Positions 26,001 to 37,280 of a stretch of DNA of 64,000 bases are shown here, piece after piece; position 1 is the stretch's first letter; each line of letters opens with the position of its first letter. A program made the position numbers and the translations under genes. Below the pieces are notes generated by a model. It was not told the origin of the DNA, searched no databases, and saw only the letters and a list, made by a program, of their open reading frames with translations. Origin of the DNA: Haematobia irritans (Eukaryota; Arthropoda; Insecta; Diptera; Muscidae); contig NC_134398.1 of assembly GCF_050003625.1 (NCBI RefSeq), forward strand, positions 198,097,700 to 198,161,699, written 5' to 3'.

Positions 26001-26740
26001 TTTTTTTTCTAAAATTTTGTCAAAGTTTTATTTTTATAGAAAATTTTTTTTATTTATATTGAAGATTTGGTTAAAATTTTATTGCTATAGAAAATTGTAT
26101 CATAGTTATTTTTCCTATAGAAAATTTTGTCAAAATTTCATTTGTATAGATATTTTTTTTTTTTAAATTTTATTTCTATTGAAAATTTTGTCAAAATTTT
26201 ATTTCTGTTGAAAATTTTGTCAAAATTTTATTTCTGTAGACAATTTTTTTTTCCTAAAATTTTGTCAAAATTTTATTTTTATAGAATTTTTTTTTTTATT
26301 TATATTGAAAATTTGGTTAAAATTTTATTGCTATGGAAAATTTTATTATATATATTTTTCCTATAGAAAATTTTGTCAAACGTTTTATTTGTATAGATAA
26401 TTTTTTCAAAATGTTATTTCTATTGAAAATGTTGTCAAAATTGTATTTCTGTTGAAAATTTTGTCAAAATTTTATTTCTGTAGAAAACTTTGTCAAAATT
26501 TTATTTCTATAGAAAATTTTTGCAAAATTTTCTTTCTGTAGAAAATTTTGTCAAATTTTTATTTCTAAAGAAAATTTAGTCAAAATTTTATTTCTATAAA
26601 AATTTTTGTCAACATTTTATTTCTTTAGTAAATTTTGTAAAAATTTTATACCTGCGAAAATGTTGTAAAAATTTTATTTCTGTAGAACATTTTGTCAAAA
26701 ATTGTATATCTATAGAAAATTTTGTCAGAAAAGAAATTCT
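23040..26740 (+). repeat. F3 satellite array, about 3.7 kb
   Basis: More than 100 imperfect copies of a 29-bp unit made of AAAATTTTGTC followed by AAAATTTTATTTCTATAG, with GTAG, GTTG and CCTAAAATTTTG variants. Variants are arranged in a higher-order pattern. The open frames here (FYFYRKFCQNF type) are translations of the repeat. Confidence 0.95.
24355..26525 (+). repeat. 1,086-bp higher-order duplication within F3
   Basis: The block from about 24355 to 25440 is repeated from about 25441 to 26525. Landmarks recur at a constant offset of 1,086 bp (ATAGATTCTTTTTATTTATA at about 24426 and 25512; an identical 135-codon frame at 24407 and again within the frame ending 25900). Only a few substitutions and homopolymer length changes separate the copies, so the duplication is recent. 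Confidence 0.9.
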
Positions 26741-26744
26741 GCGA

Positions 26745-27480
26745 ACAAAGAAATATTTATTGCATAGTGATCACTGCGTGATAAACGGCCACAATATTTG
26801 CAAAGTCACGACAATGTTATTTTGTAGAACTACTACGCCCGGCCACATGTTGCAAATCCCATAGAAACTTATTTAGAGGTCCAACCCACGCCCCGTATAA
26901 CACAGACATTGCTCCTTTTGATTACCAATTGTTGCTATCGATAACACATGACTTGGCTGATCATCATATTTCTTATGAGGAAGCGGAAAATTTGGTCGTG
27001 GAACCAGCCAAAATTCGATTTATTTATTTATTTTTTTCGATTCGATTCGAATGATTTATTTATTTATTTTTTTTTTTGTCAAATAAATTTTCAAGCCTTT
27101 TTTAAAATCCCCCATTTAAAATTTTTAATTTGCGCCCCAATCACCGTAGTCACTTGTGCCAAAAGAAATCTACCAATATTTTAAGAAAATTTAACCACAA
27201 TCTACCAAATTATAAAAAAAATAATATTTTGAAGTTTTTGAAATTTTTGTGTTTAGTATGAACAAAAAATATTTTTCGAATGAATGAATGATCACTCCAA
27301 CAATTTTTTTTTGCGACAATTGTTTTGATGTATAAATATCCCTTGAATTGTAACTGTGTCGAACTTTAAATGTTTAAATATTTTTAGCTTATAACCACAA
27401 GGGAAAGTTACTACTTCTGCAAAAAGGGAGAGCGTACTCACAATGGACTTTGACATGAAAATTAAAAATGTTTAAAGATA
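26745..27480. other. Unique sequence, no gene recognised
   Basis: Includes TTTATTTATT runs (27018-27075) and, at about 27150-27215, 'GCCAAAAGAAATCTACCAA' and 'CACAATCTACCAAA', which resemble the entry sequence of F3 arrays elsewhere. Confidence 0.4.
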
Positions 27481-27770
27481 TTGACTTTAAAGAAAATGTT
27501 CTCAAAATTTTATCTCTTTAAAAAATTTTCTAAAAAATATTTATGGAAAATATTGTGAAAATTTTGTTTCTACAGAAAATTTTGTCAAAAATTTTATTTC
27601 TATAGAAAATTTTCTCAAAATTTTATTTCCATCGAAAATTTTCTCTAAAATATATTTTTGTATGGAAAATTTTGTGAAGAATTTTGTTTCTGTAGAAAAT
27701 TTTGTCAAAATTTTATTTCTATACAAAAAAATTATCAAATTTTTTTGTCTATAGAAAATTGAAGTATCTC
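27480..27770 (+). repeat. Short F3 array
   Basis: About ten diverged F3 units (TTTTATTTCTATAGAAAATT) followed by 'GAAGTATCTCTTAGTTGTAG', a tail related to that at 46060-46100. Confidence 0.8.
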
Positions 27771-28420
27771 TTAGTTGTAGAGGAATGTTTTGCAAATTCT
27801 GCCAAAACATGAAGAATTCTAACTATTTAAAAAATAGAACATATCTATCATTTTTTAAAATTTTAAATAATAATTAAAATAAAAGTGAATCAAAAGTCGA
27901 CTTTTGTCGTCCCTTGCAGACCTTCTCCTACTTATTTTCCCTTTTGGTATTGATATTGGCAATGGTTTCTTAATTTTTGTGGTCGATGGAGCCATAATCT
28001 ATTGGGTGTGTATCTTTCGAGCATCATACCCAGTGAGCTTAGCAAGACTGAGAGCTTGCTTCAATCTGCTCTATGTGTGAAAATACAAAGAAATGAAGAG
28101 GATTCAGTGGTGGAGAGATTGTTTTTAGGGTGGGGAAGGGGTATGGAATACATTTGAAATATACAGCCGCAATTAAACCAAATCCCATTACACACTCAAT
28201 ATTTGCTACAACATTTTTCCGTACTTCTCCCATTCGGACAATCACTCGCATACACATACACGCACACATATATTTTTGCCTACCAAACCACCGTTGCAAA
28301 CTTATACATACGCAATTACAAGAGTAAAATTCTCGTTAATTTGATGGTGTACAGACAGAGAGGCCAACTTCGATCTCAGTGCGATTGGAAAGCTAGTCCC
28401 TTACAAACCGAACGTAATAA

Positions 28421-28666
28421 TTGTGGCAAATAAGTACACATTGGAGCATACTTGAAAGTAGTGCATGCAGTCTTTCTTGGATGTTGCCAAAGAAAAGCAA
28501 ATACAATTCTAGCTCTTCAATATTTGTTCTTTCGGTAATGGGAACAGTGGTTTATGAATGCGAATGGCAATCATATTCACAGATTGATTCAAATTTCAGG
28601 AACCATGTGGTCTTGCGGATGGCCAATAAAAAACCACAAACCGTCAATGTGATGGCAAATTTATAA
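28421..28666 (+). pseudogene. Possible odorant-receptor C-terminal exon remnant
   Basis: An 81-codon open frame in otherwise non-repetitive sequence. Its second half (about residues 35-75) reads VMGTVVYECEWQSYS followed by FRNHVVLRMANKKPQ. It resembles the conserved end of insect odorant receptors, where an A-Y-x-C-x-W block is followed by a positively charged 'R..l...mxr.qkP' segment. What is seen is only this pattern. There is no upstream seven-helix sequence, and the frame ends in TAA with no recognisable preceding exons. F1 repeats begin about 250 bp downstream. It could be an isolated exon whose other exons lie in spacers I could not recognise, a dead copy, or chance. Confidence 0.3.
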
Positions 28667-29050
28667 AGTTGGGCCGGCTTAGGTCGTTATTGAGACATCG
28701 CAAATGTGTTAGAAGACACTTTTGCAGCGCTTCAATAAAGGCGAAAATTTTGCTTATGTCGGGTTTTAGTTATGGAACCTTGAGGACATGCTTTTAATGT
28801 GAAGAATTCCATTTGATTTCTATGGAACATTCTTCATCCTCAAAATGATTGGTTCAAATTGTATGGTTTCCAATGATACATTTGAAACATTCGATTTTAT
28901 ATTTAGAGCCAATTTTTTTATACCCTCCATCATAGGATGGGGGTATATTAACTTTGTCATTCCGTTTGTAACACATCGAAATATTGCTCTAAGACCCCAT
29001 AAAGTATATATATTCTGGGTCGTGGTGAAATTCTGAGTCGATCTAAGCAT

Positions 29051-29109
29051 GTCCGTCCGTCCGTCCGTCCGTCCGTCCGTCCGTCCGTCCGTCCGTCCGT
29101 CCGTCCGTC
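29051..29109. repeat. (GTCC)n microsatellite, about 15 units
   Basis: Pure GTCC run just inside the F1 5' end. The sister module has 35 bp at 30769-30803, a loss or gain of exactly six units. Confidence 0.97.
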
Positions 29110-30164
29110 TGTTGAAATCACGCTAACTTCCGAACGAAACAAGCTATCGACTCGAAACTTGGCACAAGTAGTTGTTATCGATGTAGGTCGGATGGTATTG
29201 AAAATGGGCCATATCGGTCCACTTTTACGTATAGCCCCCATATAAAGGGACCCTCAGATTTGGCTTGTGGAGCCTCTAACAGAAGCATATTTCATCCGAT
29301 CCGGCTGAAATTTGGTACATGGTGTTGGTATATGGTCTCTAACAACCATGCAAAAATTGGTCGATATCGGTCCATAATTATATATAGCCCCCATATAAAC
29401 CGATCCTCAGATTTGGTTTGTGGAGCCTCTAACAGAAGCATATTTCATCCGATCCGGCTGAAATTTGGTACATGGTGTTGGTATATGGTCTCTAACAACC
29501 ATGCAAAAATTGGTCCATATCGGTCCATAATTATATATAGCCCCCATATAAACCGATCCCCAGATTTGGCTTGTGGAGCCTCTAAGAGAAGCATATTTAA
29601 TCCGATCCGGCTGAAATTTGGTACATGGTGTTAGTATATGGTCTCTAACAATCATGCAAAAATTGGTCGACATCGGTCCATAATTATATATAGCCCCCAT
29701 ATAAACCGATCCCCAGATTTGGCTTGTGGAGCCTCTAAGAGAAGCATATTTCATCCGATCCGGCTGAAATTTGGTACATGGTGTTGGTATATGGTCTCTA
29801 ACAATCATGCAAAAATTGGTCCACATCGGTCCATAATTATATATAGCCCCCATATAAACCGATCTCCAGATTTGGCTTGCGAAGCCTCAAAGAGAAGCAA
29901 ATTGCATCCGATCCGGCTGAAATTTGGTATATGGTATTGGTATATGGTCTCTAGCAACCGTGCAAAAATTAGTCCACATCGGTCCATAATTATATATAGC
30001 CCCCATATAAAACGTTCTCCAGATCTGACCTCCGGAGCCTCTTGGAGGAGCAAAATTCATCCGATCCGGTTCAAATTAGGAACGTGGTGTTAGTATATGG
30101 TCGCCAACAACCATACCAAAATTGGTCCAATCACACAAAAATTGGTCTATATCGGTTCATAATC

Positions 30165-30610
30165 ATGGTTGCCACTAGAGCCAAAAATAATCTACCAAAA
30201 TTTTATGTCTATAGAAAATTTTGTCAAAATTTTATTTCTAGAGAAAATTTTGTTAAAATTTAATTCGGTTCATAATAAAATTTTCATCATTGTCAAAATT
30301 TTATTTCTATAGAAAATTTTGTTCAAATTTTATTCGGTTCATAATCATGGTTGCCACTCGCCAAAAATAATCTACCAAGATTTTATTTCTATAGAAAATT
30401 TTGTCAAAAGTTTATTTCCATAGAAAATTTTGTTAAAATTTTATTTCTGTAGACATTTTTTTCAAAATTTTCTTTCTATAGAAAATTTTGTGAACATTTC
30501 TATTTCTATAGAAAATTTTGTGAAAATTTTATTTCTATAGAAAATTTTGTTAAAATTTTATTTCTGTAGAAAATTTTGTCAAAATTTTATGTCTACTTTG
30601 TCAAACTGAA
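30165..30610 (+). repeat. F3 block in first F1 module
   Basis: Begins GGTTGCCACTAGAGCCAAA with AATAATCTACCAAAATTTTA, then F3 units, a second GGTTGCCACTCGCC entry near 30349, and ends 'TGTCTACTTTGTCAAACTG'. The same block recurs at 31860-32304, 45320-45760 and 53960-54220. Confidence 0.9.
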
Positions 30611-32639
30611 TTATATACGTATTGGATCGATCTTTTTATACCCTCCATCATAGGATGGGGGTATATTAACTTTGTCATTCCGTTTGTAACACATCGAAAT
30701 ATTGCTCTAAGACCCCATAAAGTATATATATTCTGGGTCGTGGTGAAATTCTGAGTCGATCTAAGCATGTCCGTCCGTCCGTCCGTCCGTCCGTCCGTCC
30801 GTCTGTTGAAATCACGCTAACTTCCGAACGAAACAAGCTATCGACTCGAAACTTGGCACAAGTAGTTGTTATCGATGTAGGTCGGATGGTATTGAAAATG
30901 GGCCATATCGGTCCACTTTTACGTATAGCCCCCATATAAAGGGACCCTCAGATTTGGCTTGTGGAGCCTCTAACAGAAGCATATTTCATCCGATCCGGCT
31001 GAAATTTGGTACATGGTGTTGGTATATGGTCTCTAACAACCATGCAAAAATTGGTCGATATCGGTCCATAATTATATATAGCCCCCATATAAACCGATCC
31101 TCAGATTTGGTTTGTGGAGCCTCTAACAGAAGCATATTTCATCCGATCCGGCTGAAATTTGGTACATGGTGTTGGTATATGGTCTCTAACAACCATGCAA
31201 AAATTGGTCCATATCGGTCCATAATTATATATAGCCCCCATATAAACCGATCCCCAGATTTGGCTTGTGGAGCCTCTAAGAGAAGCATATTTAATCCGAT
31301 CCGGCTGAAATTTGGTACATGGTGTTAGTATATGGTCTCTAACAATCATGCAAAAATTGGTCGACATCGGTCCATAATTATATATAGCCCCCATATAAAC
31401 CGATCCCCAGATTTGGCTTGTGGAGCCTCTAAGAGAAGCATATTTCATCCGATCCGGCTGAAATTTGGTACATGGTGTTGGTATATGGTCTCTAACAATC
31501 ATGCAAAAATTGGTCCACATCGGTCCATAATTATATATAGCCCCCATATAAACCGATCTCCAGATTTGGCTTGCGAAGCCTCAAAGAGAAGCAAATTGCA
31601 TCCGATCCGGCTGAAATTTGGTATATGGTATTGGTATATGGTCTCTAGCAACCGTGCAAAAATTAGTCCACATCGGTCCATAATTATATATAGCCCCCAT
31701 ATAAAACGTTCTCCAGATCTGACCTCCGGAGCCTCTTGGAGGAGCAAAATTCATCCGATCCGGTTCAAATTAGGAACGTGGTGTTAGTATATGGTCGCCA
31801 ACAACCATACCAAAATTGGTCCAATCACACAAAAATTGGTCTATATCGGTTCATAATCATGGTTGCCACTAGAGCCAAAAATAATCTACCAAAATTTTAT
31901 GTCTATAGAAAATTTTGTCAAAATTTTATTTCTAGAGAAAATTTTGTTAAAATTTAATTCGGTTCATAATAAAATTTTCATCATTGTCAAAATTTTATTT
32001 CTATAGAAAATTTTGTTCAAATTTTATTCGGTTCATAATCATGGTTGCCACTCGCCAAAAATAATCTACCAAGATTTTATTTCTATAGAAAATTTTGTCA
32101 AAAGTTTATTTCCATAGAAAATTTTGTTAAAATTTTATTTCTGTAGACATTTTTTTCAAAATTTTCTTTCTATAGAAAATTTTGTGAACATTTCTATTTC
32201 TATAGAAAATTTTGTGAAAATTTTATTTCTATAGAAAATTTTGTTAAAATTTTATTTCTGTAGAAAATTTTGTCAAAATTTTATGTCTACTTTGTCAAAC
32301 TGAATTATATACGTATTGGATCGATCTTTTTTGATTTAATATATACCACGTATGGACTTACATACAATTTAGAAGATGGTGTTAGGAGGTTTTAAGATAC
32401 CTTGCCATCGGCTAGCGTTACCGCAACTTAAGTAATTCGATTGTGGGTGGCAGTGTTTAGAAGTTTCTACGCAATCCATGATGGAGGGTACATAAGCTTC
32501 GGCCTGGCCGAACTTACGGCCGTATATACTTGTTTATCCTAGAGTGAATATGAAATGTCTCTCTAGGCGAATCGGAAAATCCTTATAAATATATCGCCTT
32601 CGACATTAATTCTGTAGATTTATATAGCGCAAGCTTACT

Positions 32640-32840
32640 GATCTTACTCTATCTCAGCAAAAAAAAATTGGAAGTTGTTCCACAAAAATTTCTTTTAAAG
32701 CCCATCCCATAATCCCCCATCGAGTTTCTTCAATTTCCGATGCAGTCCTTTTGGACAAGTCCACAAACATTTCTTCTAAAGCGCATCGTGGGATCCCCCA
32801 ATGATTTTTTTCTTCTTCCGATGCAGTCCTTCTGGACAAG
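32640..32840. repeat. Two tandem copies of a ~77-bp repeat
   Basis: The pattern CCGATGCAGTCCTT.TGGACAAG occurs at about 32737 and 32818, each preceded by AAAGC(C/G)CATC and TTTCTTC. Units share roughly 75% identity. Function unknown. Confidence 0.6.
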
Positions 32841-32879
32841 GATTAGAAAGAACGCATTCATGCTATTTTAAGTGCAAAT

Positions 32880-33330
32880 TTTGGACAATTAAATTTTACA
32901 AAAAAAAAAATAAAAAATAGAAAAAAATAAAAATAGAAAATTATTAAAAAAGTACAAAAAAAAAATAATAATTAAAAAAATTCATCCCCGCTGAGATTTG
33001 AACCTGCGCCGTTTGAATTTTTCGCTTCCATGGAAGTTCTTTTGAGAAGGTTTTGCAAATTACAAGAATTTTTAATTCTTTTGTTAATTTTTAATGGAAA
33101 AACTGCCGAAAATAAAAAATAAAAACTATGCATAACATAAAAAAAAATATTTTTTAGAAAAATATTTGATAAAAAAATTGCCGCTGGTGAGGTTTAAACC
33201 TGCATTTCTTATTTTTTCGTTCATGCTAATAAATAACTTCTCGAGAAGCAATTAGAATGCTATTCCTTGGTGTCGTATTACGATCATATCACACCCATTT
33301 GAATTGACCTTTCGACGCTTTATGTTCAAT
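32880..33330. other. AT-rich spacer with two reversed tRNA-like fragments
   Basis: Minus-strand B-box-like GGTTCAAATCTC occurs near 32990-33005, and GGTTTAAACCTC near 33188-33200. Each is preceded in minus orientation by an A-rich stretch. They look like 3' pieces of a tRNA-derived repeat related to the one at 33331-33405. Confidence 0.45.
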
Positions 33331-33405
33331 GGCGTTTGTGGCTGAGTGTGCAAAGGCGTTCAGTTATGGTCCAAGTAAACCCAGGTTCAACCCCTGGTCG
33401 GAGCG
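33331..33405 (+). tRNA. tRNA-like pseudogene or SINE head
   Basis: A-box-like GTGGCTGAGTG at about 33338, and a perfect T-arm CCAGG-TTCAACC-CCTGG (33381-33397) with the B-box GGTTCAACCCC. The acceptor and anticodon arms do not fold cleanly (GGCGTTTG against GGAGCG), so this is a tRNA-Ser/Leu-like relic rather than a working tRNA. Confidence 0.5.
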
Positions 33406-33837
33406 AAAAAGTTTTTCAAATTGTAAAAATTAGATAATAGGAAAATAATAGTGTAATAAAACATATGGTTGGAATAAAAGTGAAATTAGTTGAAAATTTT
33501 TTTTTTCGCTTTTTAAATTTCTTTATTCAAATTATCTTCCAGGGCACAACTTCTAAAGCAATGCAAAGGATCCAAAAAGGGAGTACTACCGTCCTATGAC
33601 AAGCCCGTGTAAAATTCATTGGAGACGATCCAAGTTTGCACTACTTCCGGATCACAGATTGGGGAACCAAACTACTTTTTTGGAAGCTCTTTTTTTGCTG
33701 GGATCATTTTATTCAGGGACATCAGTTTATTTCAAAATAAAAACAAGTATTTGAAATAAACCAGGCCGATGGCAAGGAATCTTAAAACTCCCTAAAATTG
33801 CCTTCTAAATTGAAAGTTAGTACATACCCGACATATA

Positions 33838-35142
33838 ACAGGTTGGCTGATAAGTCCCCGGTCTAACAAAGAAAAACACATTTTTTTTTTTGTCAAAATT
33901 CGTTTTTATTATTCAACATAGTTCCCTTCAAGAGCGATACAACGATTATAACGACCTTCCAATTTTTTGATACCGTTTTGGTAGTACTCCTTCGGTTTTG
34001 CCTCAAAATAGGCATCAGTTTCGGCGATCACCTCTTCATTGCAGCCAAATTTTTTCCCTGCGAGCATCCTTTTGAGGTCTGAGAACAAGAAAAAGTCACT
34101 GGGGGCCAGATCTGGAGAATACGGTGAGTGGGGAAGTAATTCGAAGCCCAATTCATGAATTTTTGCCATCGTTCTCAACGACTTGTGGCACGGTGCGTTG
34201 TCTTGGTGGAACAACACTTTTTTCTTCATCACATGGGACCGTTTTGCCTCGATTTCGACCTTCAAACGCTCCAATAACGCCATATAACTGTCACTGTTGA
34301 TGGTTTTTCCCTTCTCAAGATAATTGATAAAAATTATTCCATGCGCATCCCAAAAAAACAGAGGCCATTACTTTGCCAGTCCGCTTGCCAGTCCGCTTTG
34401 AGTCTTTCCACGCTTCGGAGACGGTTCACCGATCGCTGTCCACTCAGCCGACTGTCGATTGGACTCAGGAGTGTAGTGATGGAGCCATGTTTCATCCATT
34501 GTCACACATCGACAGAAAAACTCGGGTGTATTATGAGTTAACAGCTGCAAACACCGCTCAGAATCATCAACACGTTGTTGTTTTTGGTCAAATGTGAGCT
34601 CGCGCGGCACCCACTTTGCACAGAGCTTCCGCATATCCAAATATTGATGAATGATATGACCCACACGTTCCTTTGATATATTTAAGGCCTCTGCTATTTC
34701 GATCAACTTCATTTTACGGTCATTCAAAATCATTTTGTGGATTTTGTTGATGTTTTCGTCGGAAACCACCTCTTTCGGGCGTACACTGCGTTCACCGTCC
34801 TCCGTGCTCATTTCACTATGCTTGAATTTTGCATACCAATCAATTATTGTTGATTTCACTGGGGCAGATTCCGGAAACTCATTATCAAGCCAAGTTTTTG
34901 CTTCCACCGTATTTTTTCCCTTCAGAAAACAGTATTTTATCAAAACACGAAATTCCTTTTTTTCCATTTTTTTTCACAATAACAAAAGTTGCTTCACAAA
35001 AGACGCTCTATCTCACAAACTAATTGACTTACAGACGTCAAATTTTGACATGAATCATTTCAAGGTTGGTACTATATAAAAATAATATCCATTTAATACT
35101 AGCGACGCCATCTATGTGTCAGACCGGGGACTTATCAGCCAA
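33838..35142 (-). mobile_element. Mariner element, irritans (Himar-like) group, inactive
   Basis: Left terminus starts ACAGGTTGGCTGATAAGTCC after a TA. The right inverted repeat AGACCGGGGACTTATCAGCC (35121-35140) continues AA but then diverges instead of ending CCTGT-TA. The element is about 1.3 kb, the usual mariner size, and encodes one transposase on the minus strand (33909-34967), which is broken. It is inserted in F1 3'-end debris (33740-33837) on the left and F2-like units on the right. Confidence 0.92.
33909..34967 (-). pseudogene. Mariner transposase, broken
   Basis: DD34D transposase that would bind the inverted repeats and cut and paste the element at TA sites. The first ATG (34967, minus) begins MEKKEFRVLIKY, the usual start of this group. 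The N-terminal helix-turn-helix region spans about residues 1-110, followed by WVP(R)EL. The first catalytic Asp lies in VTMDETWLHHY, the second in FHQDNAPCHKS and the third in YSPDLAPSDFF, so all three acidic residues remain. The frame is cut after residue 199 by a stop at about 34368-34370. Two adjacent copies of a 12-bp block (34374-34385, 34386-34397) replace the normal KSAGK coding stretch. An extra T in a following T-run brings the 3' part (33909-34283) back to the same frame. Not functional as it stands. Group assignment is strong from similarity over the whole length. Confidence 0.93.
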
Positions 35143-35147
35143 AAATA

Positions 35148-35510
35148 TGAGCAAAATTTCATCATAATCGGTTCAGATTTAGATATAGCTCCTATATATA
35201 TGTATCTCGCCGGATTTTCCCAAATGTTCTCATAAAACACTTATTTGTTACCCAATTTAACTTAAAGTGGGCTAGATATATTGTTCTTTAGTACTAAATA
35301 TATGTGCAAAAAATCATCGAAATCGGTTCGGAGTTAGATATAGCTCCCATATATACGCCTCGCCCGATTTTCCAAAATTTGGTCATAATAGCCTTATTTA
35401 TTAACCGATCAAGTTTAGTAAAAGCTAAGCTTCTGTGGTATCAACCAAACCTGCCAAATGTAATACAGATCGGTTCAGATTTTGAAAAATTTTCTTTAAT
35501 AGAATCTTTT
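35148..35510 (-). mobile_element. Diverged F2-like body units
   Basis: Two units with AATCGGTTCAGATTTAGATA, TAGCTCCTATATATA and GCCCGATTTTCC. More diverged than other F2 copies. No ends present. Confidence 0.65.
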
Positions 35511-36082
35511 AATATTTTACTTTTAAAAACCACTGTCCTTCCTTCCCTCTACGACGACAACAGTTTTGCTCGTTCATGATAGTTAAATGAAGATAAGAAT
35601 AATGATAGCAAATTGAAAATGTGCACTCAACAGTTTTGGCAAATACCAATTTAAATTTTCTATACCACAAAAAGTCCTTAATGCTTTAATTGTGCGTCTC
35701 ATGCTTCTGCTGTTGAGTCTTCTATTTTGCTACTTACTCACTTCTATTTCACGATTGTATGACTCAAGACTGGCAATACTTTTGCCAAATTTTTGGCAAA
35801 AGCTTCAATTGTTTGCTAATGGGTATCCCAAGCACATTTCGATTATAGAAATTCGAAACATTTTCGTTATGTTCATTTTACAAAAACGAAAAAAAGAAAA
35901 AATTACATAGAAAAAAGCTACTGTTTGCTCAGAGCTTGAAATCACTTTCGCTCATAAGTAATTAAATCCCAAAAATTAAAATTAATATTTATTTAATACA
36001 TTGTTTGATTGGAATGGTAGTTATTTGGGCAAATAAATGGGGCATATTGAGCCATGTTACAATGATAAAATATTTAAAATGT
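35511..36082. other. Unique AT-rich sequence, no gene recognised
   Basis: No repeat family seen. A 72-codon frame at 35692-35910 has hydrophobic composition (LLLLSLLFCYLL) but no recognisable homology and ends in lysine-rich low complexity. I do not call it. Confidence 0.4.
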
Positions 36083-37280
36083 TTATACCCTCCACCATAG
36101 GATGGGGGTATATTAACTTTGTAGTTGTTATTGATGTAGGTCAGATGGTATTGCAAATGGGCCATATCGGTCCACTTTTACGTATAGCCCCCATATAAAC
36201 GGACCCTCAGATTTGGCTTGCTGAGCCTCTAAGAAAAGCATATTTCATCCGATCCGGCTGGAATTTGGTACATAATGTTGTTATATGATCTCTAATAACC
36301 ATGCAAAAATTTGTCCACATCGGTCTATAATTATATATAGCCCCCATATAAACCGATCCCCAGATTTGGCTTGCGGAGCCTGTAAGAGAAGCAAATTTCC
36401 TCCGATCTGGCTGAAATTTGATAAATGGAGTTAGTATATGGTCTCTAATGACCATGCAAAAATTGATCAACATCGGTCCATAATTATATATAGCCCCCAT
36501 ATAAACCGATCCCCAGATTTGACCTCCGGAGCCTCTTAGAGGAGCAAAATTCATCCGATCCGGTTGAAATTTGGTACATGGTGTTAGTATATGGTCTCTA
36601 ACAACCATGCAAAATTGGTCCACATCGGTCCATAATTATATATAGCCCCATATAAACCGATCCCCAGATTTGACCTCCTGTGCCTTTTGGAGAAGCAAAA
36701 TTCATCCGATCCGGTTGACATTTGGTACGTGGTGGTAGTATATGATATTTAACAACCATGCCAAAAGTGGTCCATATCAGTCCATAATCATATATAGCCC
36801 CCATATAAACCGATCCCGAGATTTGGTTTTGGAGCCTCATGGAGGAGCAAATTGCAGCCGAGTTGAAATTTGGTACATTCTGCTAGTATATGGCCGTTAA
36901 CAACCATGTATAACTAGGTCCATATCGGTCTATAGTTATATATAACCCTCAGATAAATCGATCACCAATCACACAAAAATTGGTCCATATCAAGTTCATA
37001 ATTCTATATAGCCCCCATATAAGCGACCCCCATATTTAAATTTCCATGTCGATTCGTAATTATTTGTAGACTTACATATGTTATACATACCTTTTTTGTC
37101 TAATATATACCACATATGGACTAACTCACAATTTAGAAAACGATGTTAAGAAGTTTTAAGATACCACAACCCAAGTAATTCGATTGTGGATGACAGTCTT
37201 TCGTAGAAGTTTCTACGCAATCCATGGTGGAGGGTACATAAGATTCGGCCTGGCCGAACTTACGGCCGTATATATTTGTT
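36083..37280 (-). mobile_element. HINE-F1 copy lacking the microsatellite region
   Basis: TTATACCCTCCACCATAGG is followed by TATTAACTTTGTAGTTGTTATTG. The roughly 180 bp that normally hold the TATATATA core and GTCC run are deleted at a TTTGT/AGTTG junction. Body units and an intact 3' end follow (ATGGTGGAGGGTACATAAG, hairpin, GTATATATTTG). Confidence 0.85.

Larger units (their letters stand above)
28918..32533 (-). mobile_element. HINE-F1 copy with duplicated head
   Basis: Two near-identical 5' modules in tandem (28918-30632 and 30636-32330): TTATACCCTCCATCATAGG, conserved region, GTCC microsatellite, 153-bp units, and F3 block entered by GGTTGCCACTAGAGCC. A single 3' end follows (32336-32533) with ATGGAGGGTACATAAGC, hairpin TTCGGCCTGGCCGAA and GTATATACTTG. 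The modules are offset by 1,694 bp in the body and differ in GTCC count. Confidence 0.9.

Noticed and set aside
29260..32304. Regularly spaced repeats resembling a CRISPR array
   Set aside because: Units are contiguous 153-bp tandem repeats without unique spacers, in a clearly eukaryotic sequence full of LTR, mariner and hAT elements.
34341..35079. Plus-strand frames across the mariner
   Set aside because: Antisense shadows of the Himar-like transposase.
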